Notes: generated by a model not told the origin, from the letters alone. A DNA stretch of 64,000 nt from Actinomycetota bacterium (GCA_019348135.1 JAHWJY010000002.1:1-64000); one strand, 5' to 3'. Counted from the first letter of the stretch, positions 17,368 through 27,422 are shown. Numbers and translations are program-made.

Positions 17368-19538
17368 CCCACGACCTCCAGGCGTCGCCGCTTCGGGGGT
17401 CGCCGGCGGCGTAGCGCGCCGACGAGCAGGAGCCCGGCGACGACGATCCCGGTCACGACCAGGGCTGGCCGCGAGATCGCCGTGGAGCGGACGACCAGCG
17501 TCGCCTGACCCAGCTCGCGTGTGCCGGTCGGGTCGGTCACCCGCACCAGGACGGGGAACTGCCCACGGGACAGCGCACGGGTGTTGAAGGACACCGTCTG
17601 GGAGCTGCTGCCGGTCAGCGTGACCTCGCAATTGCGCTCCCCATCGGGCCAGGCGAGCCGTCCCGGTGACTCGACCTCCACACACACCCGGAGCGGTCCA
17701 CCGGTGGGTCGCTGCAGCGTGACCGGGATGTTACCGGTGTCGGACGGCAGGGTGATGTTGGCGCTACTCGGGATCTCGACGGTGCCGAACGTCCGGTCGA
17801 CCGCCCCGGCGACGTCGCGGACGAGCGCCGCCGCCAGGTCGATGTTCCCGCCGCGCAGCCACACCGACGGGGCGCGCAGCAGCTGGTCCGACAGCTGGCG
17901 GTAGGTGCGGCCATCGATCGACTCGCCCTCCGGCAGCGCCCGCCGTACGGCCTCGAGCTGCTGGGAGGCGTGGACGAGCTCGGACGTGATGCCGCCGGGC
18001 AGGCCGGAGACCGCCTCCGGCAGGAACGTCAGGCCCGGCTGCGCCTCGCGACCGCCCAGCTGCACGAGCGGCGTGACGAGGTCGAGCCACGGCGCCGACA
18101 CCAGCGCGTCGATCAGGGGTCCGGGCACGCGCGCGCCGGGTGACCACCCGGGCGGGGGGTAGACCAGCAGCGGCCGTCCCGGGGTGCCCGGCGCCTGGAA
18201 GAACATCATGGCGGTCTCGGCCACGAGGCGTTGGGTCGCCGCGAGCGTCCCGGCGTCGAGGTCCGGTCCGGCCACGAGGGCGGACACCCGGGGATCGGCG
18301 ACCGTCGCGGTGAACCGACGCCCGGACGCGGCGGTGACGGTCCGCAGCGCCGGGGGCAGATCGGGGTCGCGGTCGAGGTCCGGGCCGGCGACGAGCTCCC
18401 AGGGCAGCAGGAGGTGCTCGCCGGGGACCACGTCCAGCGCCGCACGGGTCAGTGGGGTGGTGGCGACGTAGGTCGCGGCGTCCGGGGCCCGACCGACGAG
18501 TCGCTGCAGGCGCCGGCGCCCCTCCACGGCGGCGATGGCGGCGTCCTCCGCCAGCTCGGGCGGCCCTGCGACCGTGCTGGCGATGTCGTGGTCCGCGTAC
18601 GGGCCCGTGAGCGGAGACACGGACGCCTCGTCGACGGCCGCCCGGACGCGCTCGAGGAAGGCGGCGGACCGCTGCGCCTCGGGATCGTCGGGCGGGACGT
18701 CCTCCACGACCGGGCCGTCCTCGCCACGGACGCTGCGACGGAACCCGTCGGAGCGGTCCTGGAGGTCCTCCAGCAGGTGCGGGGCGGGGAGCAGGTGGAT
18801 GCTCGCGTCGGGGTGACGCTCGTACGCCGCGAGGATGCGGTCCAACCGTCCCCCGGGCTGTATCTCGGCGTCGACGCCGGCCGGGTAGACGCCCTCGGGC
18901 CCGCGCCATGGGGTCGCGTCCACCGGCCACACGACGACCGTCTGCAACGCGCCCGTGGGCTCGTCGGCGACCACGACCACCGCGGTGACCAGCCGGTCGA
19001 GGGTCTCGCTCCCCCGCAGCACCGACACCTGGACCGGGTGGACCCCACCGGTCGTCGACCAGCCGATGTCCTCCGCCGGGATCCTCACCTGCACCCCCGC
19101 GACGTCGCCGGCCGGCACGTCGGCGCCGTCCCGGACGAGGGTGTCGTGGACGTGCAGGAGCCCGGTCGCGACGCGGTCCCCGTCGAGCGCCTCGCGCAGG
19201 ACCGAGCGCGAGCGCACCTGATCGAAGACCTCGACGAACAGCCGCAGGTCCGCCAGCTCCGTGGGGCCGTCGTTCTCCACGAGGACGCGCAGCTCGAGGT
19301 CCATCGATCGCGGGGGGCCGTCGTCCGCAGCCGCGGGGGTGGCACCGGCACCGAGCGTGCCGGACAGCGCGGTGAGCACGAGCCGGGCGCTGGGGAGGTC
19401 CTCCGGTGCCCGCTCCTGGGAGACGGCGGGGGAGCCGGCGGAGGCCATCGGCCCGGCGAGGACGGTCGCCAGCACCAGGCAGAGCCGGAGCGCGACGTCC
19501 CGTCCCCGCCGGGACGTCGTCGAGGGACGGGAGGTCAC
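17364..19538 (-). CDS. DUF6049 family secreted membrane-anchored protein
   Basis: Signal peptide, extracytoplasmic domains, C-terminal TM and KRRR tail; positioned between NUDIX and kinase genes like actinobacterial Rv3909-type genes. Confidence 0.7.
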   Translation of the reverse strand: MTSRPSTTSRRGRDVALRLCLVLATVLAGPMASAGSPAVSQERAPEDLPSARLVLTALSGTLGAGATPAAADDGPPRSMDLELRVLVENDGPTELADLRLFVEVFDQVRSRSVLREALDGDRVATGLLHVHDTLVRDGADVPAGDVAGVQVRIPAEDIGWSTTGGVHPVQVSVLRGSETLDRLVTAVVVVADEPTGALQTVVVWPVDATPWRGPEGVYPAGVDAEIQPGGRLDRILAAYERHPDASIHLLPAPHLLEDLQDRSDGFRRSVRGEDGPVVEDVPPDDPEAQRSAAFLERVRAAVDEASVSPLTGPYADHDIASTVAGPPELAEDAAIAAVEGRRRLQRLVGRAPDAATYVATTPLTRAALDVVPGEHLLLPWELVAGPDLDRDPDLPPALRTVTAASGRRFTATVADPRVSALVAGPDLDAGTLAATQRLVAETAMMFFQAPGTPGRPLLVYPPPGWSPGARVPGPLIDALVSAPWLDLVTPLVQLGGREAQPGLTFLPEAVSGLPGGITSELVHASQQLEAVRRALPEGESIDGRTYRQLSDQLLRAPSVWLRGGNIDLAAALVRDVAGAVDRTFGTVEIPSSANITLPSDTGNIPVTLQRPTGGPLRVCVEVESPGRLAWPDGERNCEVTLTGSSSQTVSFNTRALSRGQFPVLVRVTDPTGTRELGQATLVVRSTAISRPALVVTGIVVAGLLLVGALRRRRPPKRRRLEVVG

Positions 19539-20029
19539 CGGTCGAGGCTCGTGGCGGCCGAGCTGGAACGCGGCGGCTGTCCGAGGACCGGGGTCGCGGC
19601 CATCGCCTCGCGGACCAGGTTGCGTTCGTTGCGGTGGGCCAGCCGGACCAGGGCGACGTCCGCCGGGACCCATTCGACGTGCTCGGCCTCGTCGTCGCGC
19701 TCGCCCGGTCGGTGGCCGTCCCACCACATGAAGTAGTAGTGGACGAACTTGTGGTACCGGATCCGGTCGGGTCGCCACACGAACCAGTAGTCGATGGTCC
19801 CCAGCAGGTGGCTGATCACCGCCCCGTAGCCCGTCTCCTCCCGGACCTCCCGCAGCGCCGCCTCCTCATCGGTCTCGCCGGCCTCGAGCCCGCCCTTGGG
19901 GAGGGTCCACTGGGGCTTGCCGGCGGCGTTGCGCCGGGCGATGAGCAGGACCCAGCGGCGGCCGTCGGCGCGGTCGTCGCAGACCACGCCACCGGCCGAG
20001 GTGGCTCGCCGGGTCGGGTACCTGGGCAT
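19535..20029 (-). CDS. NUDIX hydrolase
   Basis: LPKGGLEAGETDEEAALREVREETGYG Nudix box. Confidence 0.92.
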   Translation of the reverse strand: MPRYPTRRATSAGGVVCDDRADGRRWVLLIARRNAAGKPQWTLPKGGLEAGETDEEAALREVREETGYGAVISHLLGTIDYWFVWRPDRIRYHKFVHYYFMWWDGHRPGERDDEAEHVEWVPADVALVRLAHRNERNLVREAMAATPVLGQPPRSSSAATSLDR

Positions 20030-20102
20030 GCGACCGAGCCTACCCCTCGCTGGTGCGCTCCGTGCACGGCCAACCCCCGGCACCGCCACTAGCCTCGGGC
20101 GC

Positions 20103-20558
20103 ATGCGTGCCCTCCTCCAGCGCGTCAGCCGCGCCCGCGTGACGTCCCGTGCGAGCGCCGACGACGCCCCCGTCGAGACCGGGCGTATCGGGCACGGGCT
20201 GGTCGCACTCGTCGGGGTCACGCACACCGACGACGCGGCTGGGGCCAGCCGCCTGGCGGACCGGATCGCCACGCTGCGCATCTTCGAGGACGACGAGGGC
20301 GCGATGAACCGCTCGGTCGTCGAGGTCGGGGGCGGGGTGCTGGTGGTCAGCCAGTTCACCCTCTACGCGGACACGCGCAAGGGTCGGCGCCCGTCGTTCG
20401 TCGCGGCCGCACGCCCCGAGCAGGCCGAGCCGCTCGTCGCCCTGGTCGTCGACGGGCTGCGCCGCCACGGGCTCGACGTCGCGACGGGGCGGTTCCGCAC
20501 CTCGATGGAGGTCGAGTTGATCAACGACGGGCCCGTGACGGTGAGCCTGGAGGTCTGA
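20103..20558 (+). CDS. dtd: D-aminoacyl-tRNA deacylase
   Basis: MRALLQRVSRARVT...GHGLVALVGVTHTDD...VVSQFTLYADTRKGRRPSFVAAARP. Confidence 0.93.
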   Translation: MRALLQRVSRARVTSRASADDAPVETGRIGHGLVALVGVTHTDDAAGASRLADRIATLRIFEDDEGAMNRSVVEVGGGVLVVSQFTLYADTRKGRRPSFVAAARPEQAEPLVALVVDGLRRHGLDVATGRFRTSMEVELINDGPVTVSLEV

Positions 20559-20680
20559 CGGCGCCCGACGGCCGGTTGCGGCATCCTGGCCACCTCAGCG
20601 CTCCAGCCGAGCCTCGCGTGTGCCGATGCATCTGCGCGGGGGCGCAGCGCCTGCGTCCGGACACGTGGAAGGTCATCTGG

Positions 20681-21760
20681 GTGGTCACGGTCAACGAGTA
20701 CCTGCAGTTCGTGGTCGAGAAGGGCGGGTCGGACCTGCACCTGAAGGCGGGTGGGCCCGCGTACGTCCGCATCGACGGCGAGCTCAAGCCGATCCAGACG
20801 CTGCCGCCGCTGTCGCCGGCGGACACCGAGCGCTTCGCGTTCTCGATGATGGACGACCGCACGATGTCGGACTTCATGGAGCGCAACGAGGCCGACTTCG
20901 CGTACTCCCTGGCCGGTGTGGGCCGCTTCCGGGTCAACTCCTTCCGCCAGCGGGGGTCCGTGGGCGCCGTCCTGCGTCGCGTCCTGCCGGGCACGCCGGA
21001 CTTCGAGGCGCTGGGCCTGCCTCCGGCCGTGCGCAAGCTGTCCGAGGAGCACCGCGGGCTCGTGCTCGTGACCGGCCCGACGGGGTCCGGCAAGACCACG
21101 ACCACGGCCGCGATGATCGGCCACATCAACCGTTCGCGCCGGTGCCACATCGTCACGATCGAGGACCCGATCGAGGTCATGCACCGCGACGAGCAGTCGA
21201 TCATCGACCAGCGCGAGGTCGGGGTCGACACCTCGAACTTCTCGACCGCGTTGAAGGGCGTCGCCCGCCAGGACCCCGACGTGATCTTCATCGGCGAGAT
21301 GCGTGACATCGAGACGGTCACGGCGGCGCTCCAGGCGGCCGAGACCGGTCACTTCGTGCTCTCGACGCTGCACACCACCGACGCGCGCGAGACCGTCAAC
21401 CGCATCGTCGACATGTACCCGGCCGAGCAGCAGAACCAGGCCCGCCTGTCGCTCGCGAACTCGCTCAAGGGCATCGTGTGCCAGCGCCTCGCGCCCCGCG
21501 CCACCGGTGAGGGCCGCGTCGCCGTCATCGAGTGCCTGGTGATGACGAGCCGCATCTACGACTTCATCGTCGACCCGGCACAGACCGAGATGATCGAGGA
21601 CGCGGTCGCCGAAGGGCAGTACTACGGCATGCAGACGTTCGACCAGCACCTCCTCCAGCTCTACAAGGACGGCGAGATCACGCTGCGGGACGCGCTGTCC
21701 ACGGCGACGAACCCGCACGACTTCCGCGTCTCGATCCGAGCCGCCGGGTTGGCCGGGTAA
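20681..21760 (+). CDS. pilT: type IV pilus retraction ATPase, PilT family
   Basis: VTGPTGSGKTTTTAAMIGHINR Walker A; IVTIEDPIEVMH; RQDPDVIFIGEMRDIETV; ETGHFVLSTLHTTDARETVNRIVDMYP. GTG start 20681 inferred. Confidence 0.92.
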   Translation: MVTVNEYLQFVVEKGGSDLHLKAGGPAYVRIDGELKPIQTLPPLSPADTERFAFSMMDDRTMSDFMERNEADFAYSLAGVGRFRVNSFRQRGSVGAVLRRVLPGTPDFEALGLPPAVRKLSEEHRGLVLVTGPTGSGKTTTTAAMIGHINRSRRCHIVTIEDPIEVMHRDEQSIIDQREVGVDTSNFSTALKGVARQDPDVIFIGEMRDIETVTAALQAAETGHFVLSTLHTTDARETVNRIVDMYPAEQQNQARLSLANSLKGIVCQRLAPRATGEGRVAVIECLVMTSRIYDFIVDPAQTEMIEDAVAEGQYYGMQTFDQHLLQLYKDGEITLRDALSTATNPHDFRVSIRAAGLAG

Positions 21761-21789
21761 CCCTCCGCGGTCCGCGCGCGGGCTTCCTC

Positions 21790-21843
21790 GGAACCGTCCG
21801 ATCCAGACGGTTCCTGGGCGGAACCGTCTGGTCGGCCGGTTCC
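21790..21843. repeat. GGAACCG(TC) direct/inverted repeat cluster
   Basis: GGAACCGTC (21790-21798), GACGGTTCC (21806-21814), GGAACCGTC (21820-21828), CGGTTCC (21837-21843). Confidence 0.85.
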
Positions 21844-21868
21844 GTGAGACCCGTTAGCCTCGCGGCGC

Positions 21869-23320
21869 ATGGCCGGAACATTGGATCCCGATCAGGCGCG
21901 CCGGCTCGGCGCGCTCGTCGACGTGTACCCGGAGGCCCGCCAGCTGGGTGAGGCCTTCGACGCCGAGGGCTTCGAGCTCTACCTCGTCGGCGGAACCGTC
22001 CGCGACACCCTCCTCGCCGGTGGCGACCCGGCGGCGCTCGACGACGTCGACCTCGACTTCGCCACGTCGGCGCGCCCCGAGCAGACGGAGGCGATCCTCA
22101 CCGCGTGGACGGCCGAGCGCGGCACGGTGTGGCTCACCGGGGCGCGATTCGGGACCGTCTCGGCGGTGCGGGCCGGGCGGCACGTCGAGGTCACCACCTT
22201 CCGCAGCGACGCCTACGAGCCGGGGTCGCGACACCCGGAGGTCACCTACGGAGACACGGTGGGCGGCGACCTCGCCCGGCGCGACTTCACCCTCAACGCC
22301 ATGGCGGTGCGGGTCCCGCAGTACGAGTTCGTGGACCTCTTCGGCGGGATCTCGGACCTCAACCGCCGCATCCTGCGCACGCCCATCGACCCGCACGAGT
22401 CCTTCGGCGACGACCCCCTGCGCATGGTGCGGCTGGCCCGCTTCGCCTCCCAGCTCGGCGCGGAGGCGGACGAGGCGACCCTCCGGGCGGCCACCGAGAT
22501 GGCGGACCAGCTGACGACGATCAGCGCCGAGCGCATCCGTGACGAGCTCACCAAGCTGATGCTCGGCGGGGCGCCGACGCGCGGGGTGGACCTCCTCGTC
22601 GAGACGGGGCTCGCGCGGCACGCCGTGCCCGAGCTGATCGAGCTGCGCGAGTGCGTCGACCCCATGCACCGCCACAAGGACGTCTACGCCCACACGCTCG
22701 CGGTCGTCGAGAACGCGATCGCGCTCGAGGCCGACGGCCCCGACCTCGTCCTGCGGATGGCCGCGCTGCTCCACGACGTCGGCAAGCCCGCCACCCGCGA
22801 GATCCACGGCGACGGGACCGTCACCTTCCACCACCACGAGATGGTCGGCTACCGGCTCGCACGCGACCGCCTGCGGGCGTTGCGCTTCGACAACCAGACC
22901 GTCAAGGACGTGGCCGAGCTGGTCAAGCTCCACCTGCGCTTCCACACCTACAAGATGGGCTGGACCGACGCGGCCGTGCGGCGCTACGTCCGCGACGCCG
23001 GCCACCTCCTCGGACGCCTGAACGCGCTCACCCGGGCCGACGTCACGACCGGCAACCGCCGCAAGGCGCAGGCCATCTCGCAGCGGATGGACGCCCTCGA
23101 GGAGCGCATCGGCGAGCTCGCGGCGGAGGAGGAGCTGGCGGCGCTGCGACCCCCCGTCGACGGCAACCGCATCATGCGGCACCTCGACCTGCCGCCGGGA
23201 CCCCTCGTCGGGGAGGCGTGGAACCACCTGCTGGAGCTCCGGATCGAAGAGGGTCCGATGGACGAGGAGGCGGCCCTCGCCGCCCTGGACGAGTGGTGGC
23301 GCGAGCGGCGCGATGACTGA
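21869..23320 (+). CDS. pcnA: CCA tRNA nucleotidyltransferase / poly(A) polymerase family with HD domain
   Basis: FELYLVGGTVRDTLLAGGDPAALDDVDLDFATSA, RRDFTLNAMAVRV, DPLRMVRLARFASQLG, HDVGKPATRE HD motif. Confidence 0.92.
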   Translation: MAGTLDPDQARRLGALVDVYPEARQLGEAFDAEGFELYLVGGTVRDTLLAGGDPAALDDVDLDFATSARPEQTEAILTAWTAERGTVWLTGARFGTVSAVRAGRHVEVTTFRSDAYEPGSRHPEVTYGDTVGGDLARRDFTLNAMAVRVPQYEFVDLFGGISDLNRRILRTPIDPHESFGDDPLRMVRLARFASQLGAEADEATLRAATEMADQLTTISAERIRDELTKLMLGGAPTRGVDLLVETGLARHAVPELIELRECVDPMHRHKDVYAHTLAVVENAIALEADGPDLVLRMAALLHDVGKPATREIHGDGTVTFHHHEMVGYRLARDRLRALRFDNQTVKDVAELVKLHLRFHTYKMGWTDAAVRRYVRDAGHLLGRLNALTRADVTTGNRRKAQAISQRMDALEERIGELAAEEELAALRPPVDGNRIMRHLDLPPGPLVGEAWNHLLELRIEEGPMDEEAALAALDEWWRERRDD

Positions 23321-24131
23321 CGTCGCGGGCGCGGTGCCCGCGCCGTCGTGGCGCGACCACCGGGACGCGCCCGTGGACGTGCCACCGCCCCCGGGCCCCG
23401 CCGACCCGCCCTTCTACGCACCCATCGGCGACTTCCAGGGCGAGCTCTACCGCCGCAACGCCTTCGCCCTCGCGACGGACGCCGAGGCCGGCGCGCTCGT
23501 CCAGCGCCTGCAGCTGGGCGTGGGGTCCCGGGTCCTCGACGTCGGGTGCGGGGACGGCCGCCACCTGCGGGCGCTCGCGTCCCGTGGGATCGCCGGCGTC
23601 GGGGTCGACATCTCGGCCGGGCTCGTCGCCGCGGCCCGGGCGGCCAGCGAGGAGCTGGCGGCGGAGCTCACGTTCGTCGTGGGCGACGCACGTGACCTGG
23701 CTGCCGTGCCGGCCGTCCGGGACGGTGGCTTCGACGCGGCGCTGGCGCTGTGCCAGGGCGGCTTCGGGACCTCTCCCGCCAGCGACCCGACCATCCTCGC
23801 GGGCATGGCACGCGCGGTGCGGCCGGGCGGCCTCGTGGCCGTCACGGCCTTCTCGGCGATCTTCGCGGCCCGCCACCTGGCGCCCGGGGACGCCTTCGAC
23901 CCGGTCCACCTGGTGCACCACCAGACCAGCGAGGTGCGGGGTCCCGACGACGCCGTCCGGGCGTTCGACCTGTGGACCGCGGCCTACACGGTCCGCGACC
24001 TCGTGCGCCTCGTCGCCGACGTGGGGCTCGAGCTCGTCTCGGTCGACGGGGCCGAGCCGGGTCGCTACGACGCGACCGGGACCCGGCTGGAAGACCCCGA
24101 GCTCCTCGTGGTGGCGCGCCGGCCCGTGTGA
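23313..24131 (+). CDS. class I SAM-dependent methyltransferase
   Basis: GSRVLDVGCGDGRHLRALASRGIAGVGVDIS motif I. Confidence 0.85.
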   Translation: MTDVAGAVPAPSWRDHRDAPVDVPPPPGPADPPFYAPIGDFQGELYRRNAFALATDAEAGALVQRLQLGVGSRVLDVGCGDGRHLRALASRGIAGVGVDISAGLVAAARAASEELAAELTFVVGDARDLAAVPAVRDGGFDAALALCQGGFGTSPASDPTILAGMARAVRPGGLVAVTAFSAIFAARHLAPGDAFDPVHLVHHQTSEVRGPDDAVRAFDLWTAAYTVRDLVRLVADVGLELVSVDGAEPGRYDATGTRLEDPELLVVARRPV

Positions 24132-26992
24132 CAGGCTCCGACGCAGGACGCCGCGGAGGGGATGAGGTGGGCGACGCCGGGACGGCCGGAGACGGCTCCG
24201 TCGCGCCCCCCAAGGCGCGGGCGGCCGCGGAGCACGACCGGGCCCGGTCGACGATCCGTGTGGTCCTGGGCGTCGCGACGGTGGCGGTCCTCGTGGGATG
24301 GTCCGTCGGGACCCCCATCGCCGGCGACGCGGTCGCGCCGTTCCTCGTGATGACGGCGCTCGGGGTCGGGTCCCGGCTCGCCCAGGTGCGCCACCGCGGG
24401 CCGGCGCTCAACCTCGCGCTCGTCTTCGCCGGAGCCCAGGTCCTGCTCGTCGACGGCACGCTCGCCGTGTGGGGTGCCGCGCTCATCGGGCTCGCGGGTC
24501 TGCTCCGCGGCGACCCCTGGTCGCGCGCCGGCATGTCGGTGGCCACGCTGACCCTCGCCCAGTCCGTCGGCGCCGGTGCCCGGATCGCCGCCGACCGCGT
24601 CCTCGCCGACCAGCTGTTGGTGGGCTCGGGCGGGGCGGGGGCGCTCGCCGTCCGGCGTTTCGGCGTGCTGACCGCCCTCGCCGTGGCCATCGCCCTCGCG
24701 CTGGCGTGGCAGACGATGCGGTGGCTGTCCGCGTGGCTCGACCGGCGCTCCCGGACGGACGCCTGGCGGGCGCGGTCCGAGGCTCGGTGGCTGCTCGACA
24801 CCTCGCTCGGGGCGCTCGCCGTCGTGACGGCGATCGCCTGGGCGGTCGCACCAGCGCTCGTGCTGCTGGTCCTCATCCCCCTCCTCACGGTGTGGCGGTC
24901 GTTCAACGCGCCCGTCGTGGGCGACCGCTCCACCGACGAGCTCACGGGGCTCGGCTCCTCCGGGCTCCTCCGCATGGCGCTCACGGAGGAGCTGGCCAGG
25001 GCGGCGCAGTTCGACCGCCCGGTGGGCTGCCTCATCGTCCACATCGACGACCTGCCGCGGACCCGTCTCCGCGCCGGCGAGGCGGCCGTGGCGGAGGTCG
25101 TGCGGGCCGTGGGTCGGGTCGCGGCGAACGTCGCCCGTGAGTACGACATCGTGGCCCGCATCGGCGAGGACGTGGTCGCCGTCGTGCTCCCCGAGGTGCA
25201 GGAGGCCGGGGCGGTGGCGGTCGCCGAGCGCATCCGCGACCTCGTCGGGGCGACGCCGGTGTGGGTCGACGGCGAGCGGGTCCCCACGACCGTCTCCGTG
25301 GGCGTTGCCACCTTCCCCGCCGACGCGGACTCCCGGGAGACGCTGCTCACCGAGGCCGAGCTGGCGTCCGACTACGCGACGATCGCCGGCGGCGACCGGG
25401 TCCAGCTGGCCGCGCAGCTGCCGGCGGGCTTCCGTGCCTCGCCGGCGGGTCGGGCGGAGGAGACGACGACGACGGTCGTCCCCCGGACCGAGCCGCTGGC
25501 GCCGGACCAGCTCGTCCGGGCGACGCCCGAGCCGTTCGCGGATGCGATGCCCCGCACCGACCGGCTCCTCGCGGCCGCGGCGGCTGCTGCCCTCGTGGCC
25601 TCGGTCATCGCCATCAGCCTCGTGCCGGCCGGGGTCCCGCTGGCCCTGACGCTGCTGTTCGCGGGGCTCGCCGTGGGGGCCGAGTGGTTCGCGGAATCCA
25701 TCTACGGTCGCGCGAACTCCTCCTGGGCCGCGGTACCGCTGATCGCGCTGGCCGTCTCGCGGAGCTCGTCACCGAGCGCCGTCGTCCTCGCGGCGGTGCT
25801 CGTGGCCGCCGGGGGCGGTGCGCTGCGCGGGGTCCGCCTCCGCCAGGGCGCCTTCAACGCGGCGGTGCTGATGCTCGCCGCGCTGGCGGCGTGGGTCGTG
25901 GCGCGGCCGCTGCTCGACCTGCGCGGGGAGGGGCTGCTGGGCGCGGTCGCGGTCGGCATCGCCGCCGGCGCGGCGTTCTTCCTCATCGACACGTGGCTCG
26001 TCGCGACCGCGCTGGGGATCGCGGGACGCGGGGCCGTGTTCGAGGTGTGGCGCGAGGACCTGCTGTGGCTGGTGCCGCACCAGCTCGGCATGGGCCTCCT
26101 GGCCGGCGCGATGGCCTACGCCCAGGCGAACCTCGGGACCGGGGGCACGCTGGTGCTCGTCCTGCCCGCCCTCGCCCTGCACCTCGCCCAGCGGCAGTTC
26201 GTCCGGCGCACCCGCGAGAACGTCCTCCAGCTGCGCTACCTCAACGACGACGTGACGGACGCCAACCGTCGGATCGTGCGCGTCAACGAGCGCCTCACCG
26301 AGGCGCTCGAGCAGGTGAACTCGGGCTACCTGGTGACGGTCGAGTCGTTGGCGGTGGCCGTCGACGCCAAGGACTCCTACACCGGCAGCCACATCGACCG
26401 TGTGGAGCGCTACGGCAAGCGCATGCTGGAGGTGCTCGATCCCACGCTCACGGACGACGAGGCGCTGCTGTGGGGGTTCCGGCTGCACGACGTCGGCAAG
26501 ATCGGGGTGCCGGACCGGGTCCTGCAGAAGCCGGGTCCGCTGGACGACGAGGAGTGGACGCTCATGCGCCGCCACCCGGAGATCGGGGCCCAGATCGTCG
26601 AGGCGGCGCCGTTCCTCCAGGGCGCCCGTGACGTCATCCTCCACCACCACGAGCGCTGGGACGGCCGCGGCTACCCGTACGGGCTCGCCGAGCAGGCGAT
26701 CCCGTTCACCGCCCGGCTGTTCACGGTCGTGGACGCCTACGACGCGATGACGTCGACCCGGCCCTATCGCCAGGGCATGCCCATCGAGCAGGCGGTGCAG
26801 GAGCTCGTGCGCACCTCCGGCTCGCAGTTCGACCCGGAGATGATCGAGGCCTTCCTGCAGATCCCCTTCGACGAGCTCGAGACGATCCGGGTCCACGTCG
26901 AGTCGGTGCGGGAGGGTCGCTCGCGCAGCGGGTCGCCGCTGATCGACCTCACCGCGTTCCTCACCCAGGGGGCCGACGCCGAGCCGGCGTAG
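24128..26992 (+). CDS. polytopic membrane protein with degenerate GGDEF domain and C-terminal HD-GYP domain
   Basis: DELTGLGSSGLLRMAL...IVARIGEDVVAVVLP (degenerate GGDEF); GFRLHDVGKIGVPDRVLQKPGPLDDEEW...HHHERWDGRGYPYGL (HD-GYP). GTG start inferred. Confidence 0.88.
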   Translation: MTGSDAGRRGGDEVGDAGTAGDGSVAPPKARAAAEHDRARSTIRVVLGVATVAVLVGWSVGTPIAGDAVAPFLVMTALGVGSRLAQVRHRGPALNLALVFAGAQVLLVDGTLAVWGAALIGLAGLLRGDPWSRAGMSVATLTLAQSVGAGARIAADRVLADQLLVGSGGAGALAVRRFGVLTALAVAIALALAWQTMRWLSAWLDRRSRTDAWRARSEARWLLDTSLGALAVVTAIAWAVAPALVLLVLIPLLTVWRSFNAPVVGDRSTDELTGLGSSGLLRMALTEELARAAQFDRPVGCLIVHIDDLPRTRLRAGEAAVAEVVRAVGRVAANVAREYDIVARIGEDVVAVVLPEVQEAGAVAVAERIRDLVGATPVWVDGERVPTTVSVGVATFPADADSRETLLTEAELASDYATIAGGDRVQLAAQLPAGFRASPAGRAEETTTTVVPRTEPLAPDQLVRATPEPFADAMPRTDRLLAAAAAAALVASVIAISLVPAGVPLALTLLFAGLAVGAEWFAESIYGRANSSWAAVPLIALAVSRSSSPSAVVLAAVLVAAGGGALRGVRLRQGAFNAAVLMLAALAAWVVARPLLDLRGEGLLGAVAVGIAAGAAFFLIDTWLVATALGIAGRGAVFEVWREDLLWLVPHQLGMGLLAGAMAYAQANLGTGGTLVLVLPALALHLAQRQFVRRTRENVLQLRYLNDDVTDANRRIVRVNERLTEALEQVNSGYLVTVESLAVAVDAKDSYTGSHIDRVERYGKRMLEVLDPTLTDDEALLWGFRLHDVGKIGVPDRVLQKPGPLDDEEWTLMRRHPEIGAQIVEAAPFLQGARDVILHHHERWDGRGYPYGLAEQAIPFTARLFTVVDAYDAMTSTRPYRQGMPIEQAVQELVRTSGSQFDPEMIEAFLQIPFDELETIRVHVESVREGRSRSGSPLIDLTAFLTQGADAEPA

Positions 26993-27422
26993 CGACCGGC
27001 TGCGGAGCGGCGGGGAGGCGACGCCACGGCCGCAGGGCCGCGACGGCGACGGCGCGGACGTCGGCGGTCGCGACCGGGCCGTAGACCCGGCTGTCGGTCG
27101 AGGCGTCGGGGTCGTCGCCCAGCACGACGAGCTGTCCCGCACCGGCGACGAGGCTGCGGCCCGCCACCTCGAGGCGGTCGCCGGCGACCCCGGCGACCCG
27201 CTTGATGGTGCGTCTGGTCGGATCGCGCGGGTCCGGCACCACGACCACCGACCCGCGGCGCACGCCGACGAGTCCCGCGGGCACGACGAGCACGAGGTCG
27301 CCGGCCGTCAGGGTCGGCCGCATCGAGTTCCCGTCGACCCGTCGCAGCGAGCGGTTGACGATCCACGTGAGCGCCCAGGCCACCACCCCGAGACGGGCGA
27401 CGGCCCGCACGCGCCGGCGCAT
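26961..27422 (-). CDS. sodX: S26 family signal peptidase (Ni-SOD maturation peptidase candidate)
   Basis: DGNSMRPTLTAGDLVLVVP (Ser), RRTIKRVAGVAGDRLEV (Lys), LGDDPDASTDSRVYGPV; divergent from sodN. Confidence 0.8.
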   Translation of the reverse strand: MRRRVRAVARLGVVAWALTWIVNRSLRRVDGNSMRPTLTAGDLVLVVPAGLVGVRRGSVVVVPDPRDPTRRTIKRVAGVAGDRLEVAGRSLVAGAGQLVVLGDDPDASTDSRVYGPVATADVRAVAVAALRPWRRLPAAPQPVATPARRRPPG

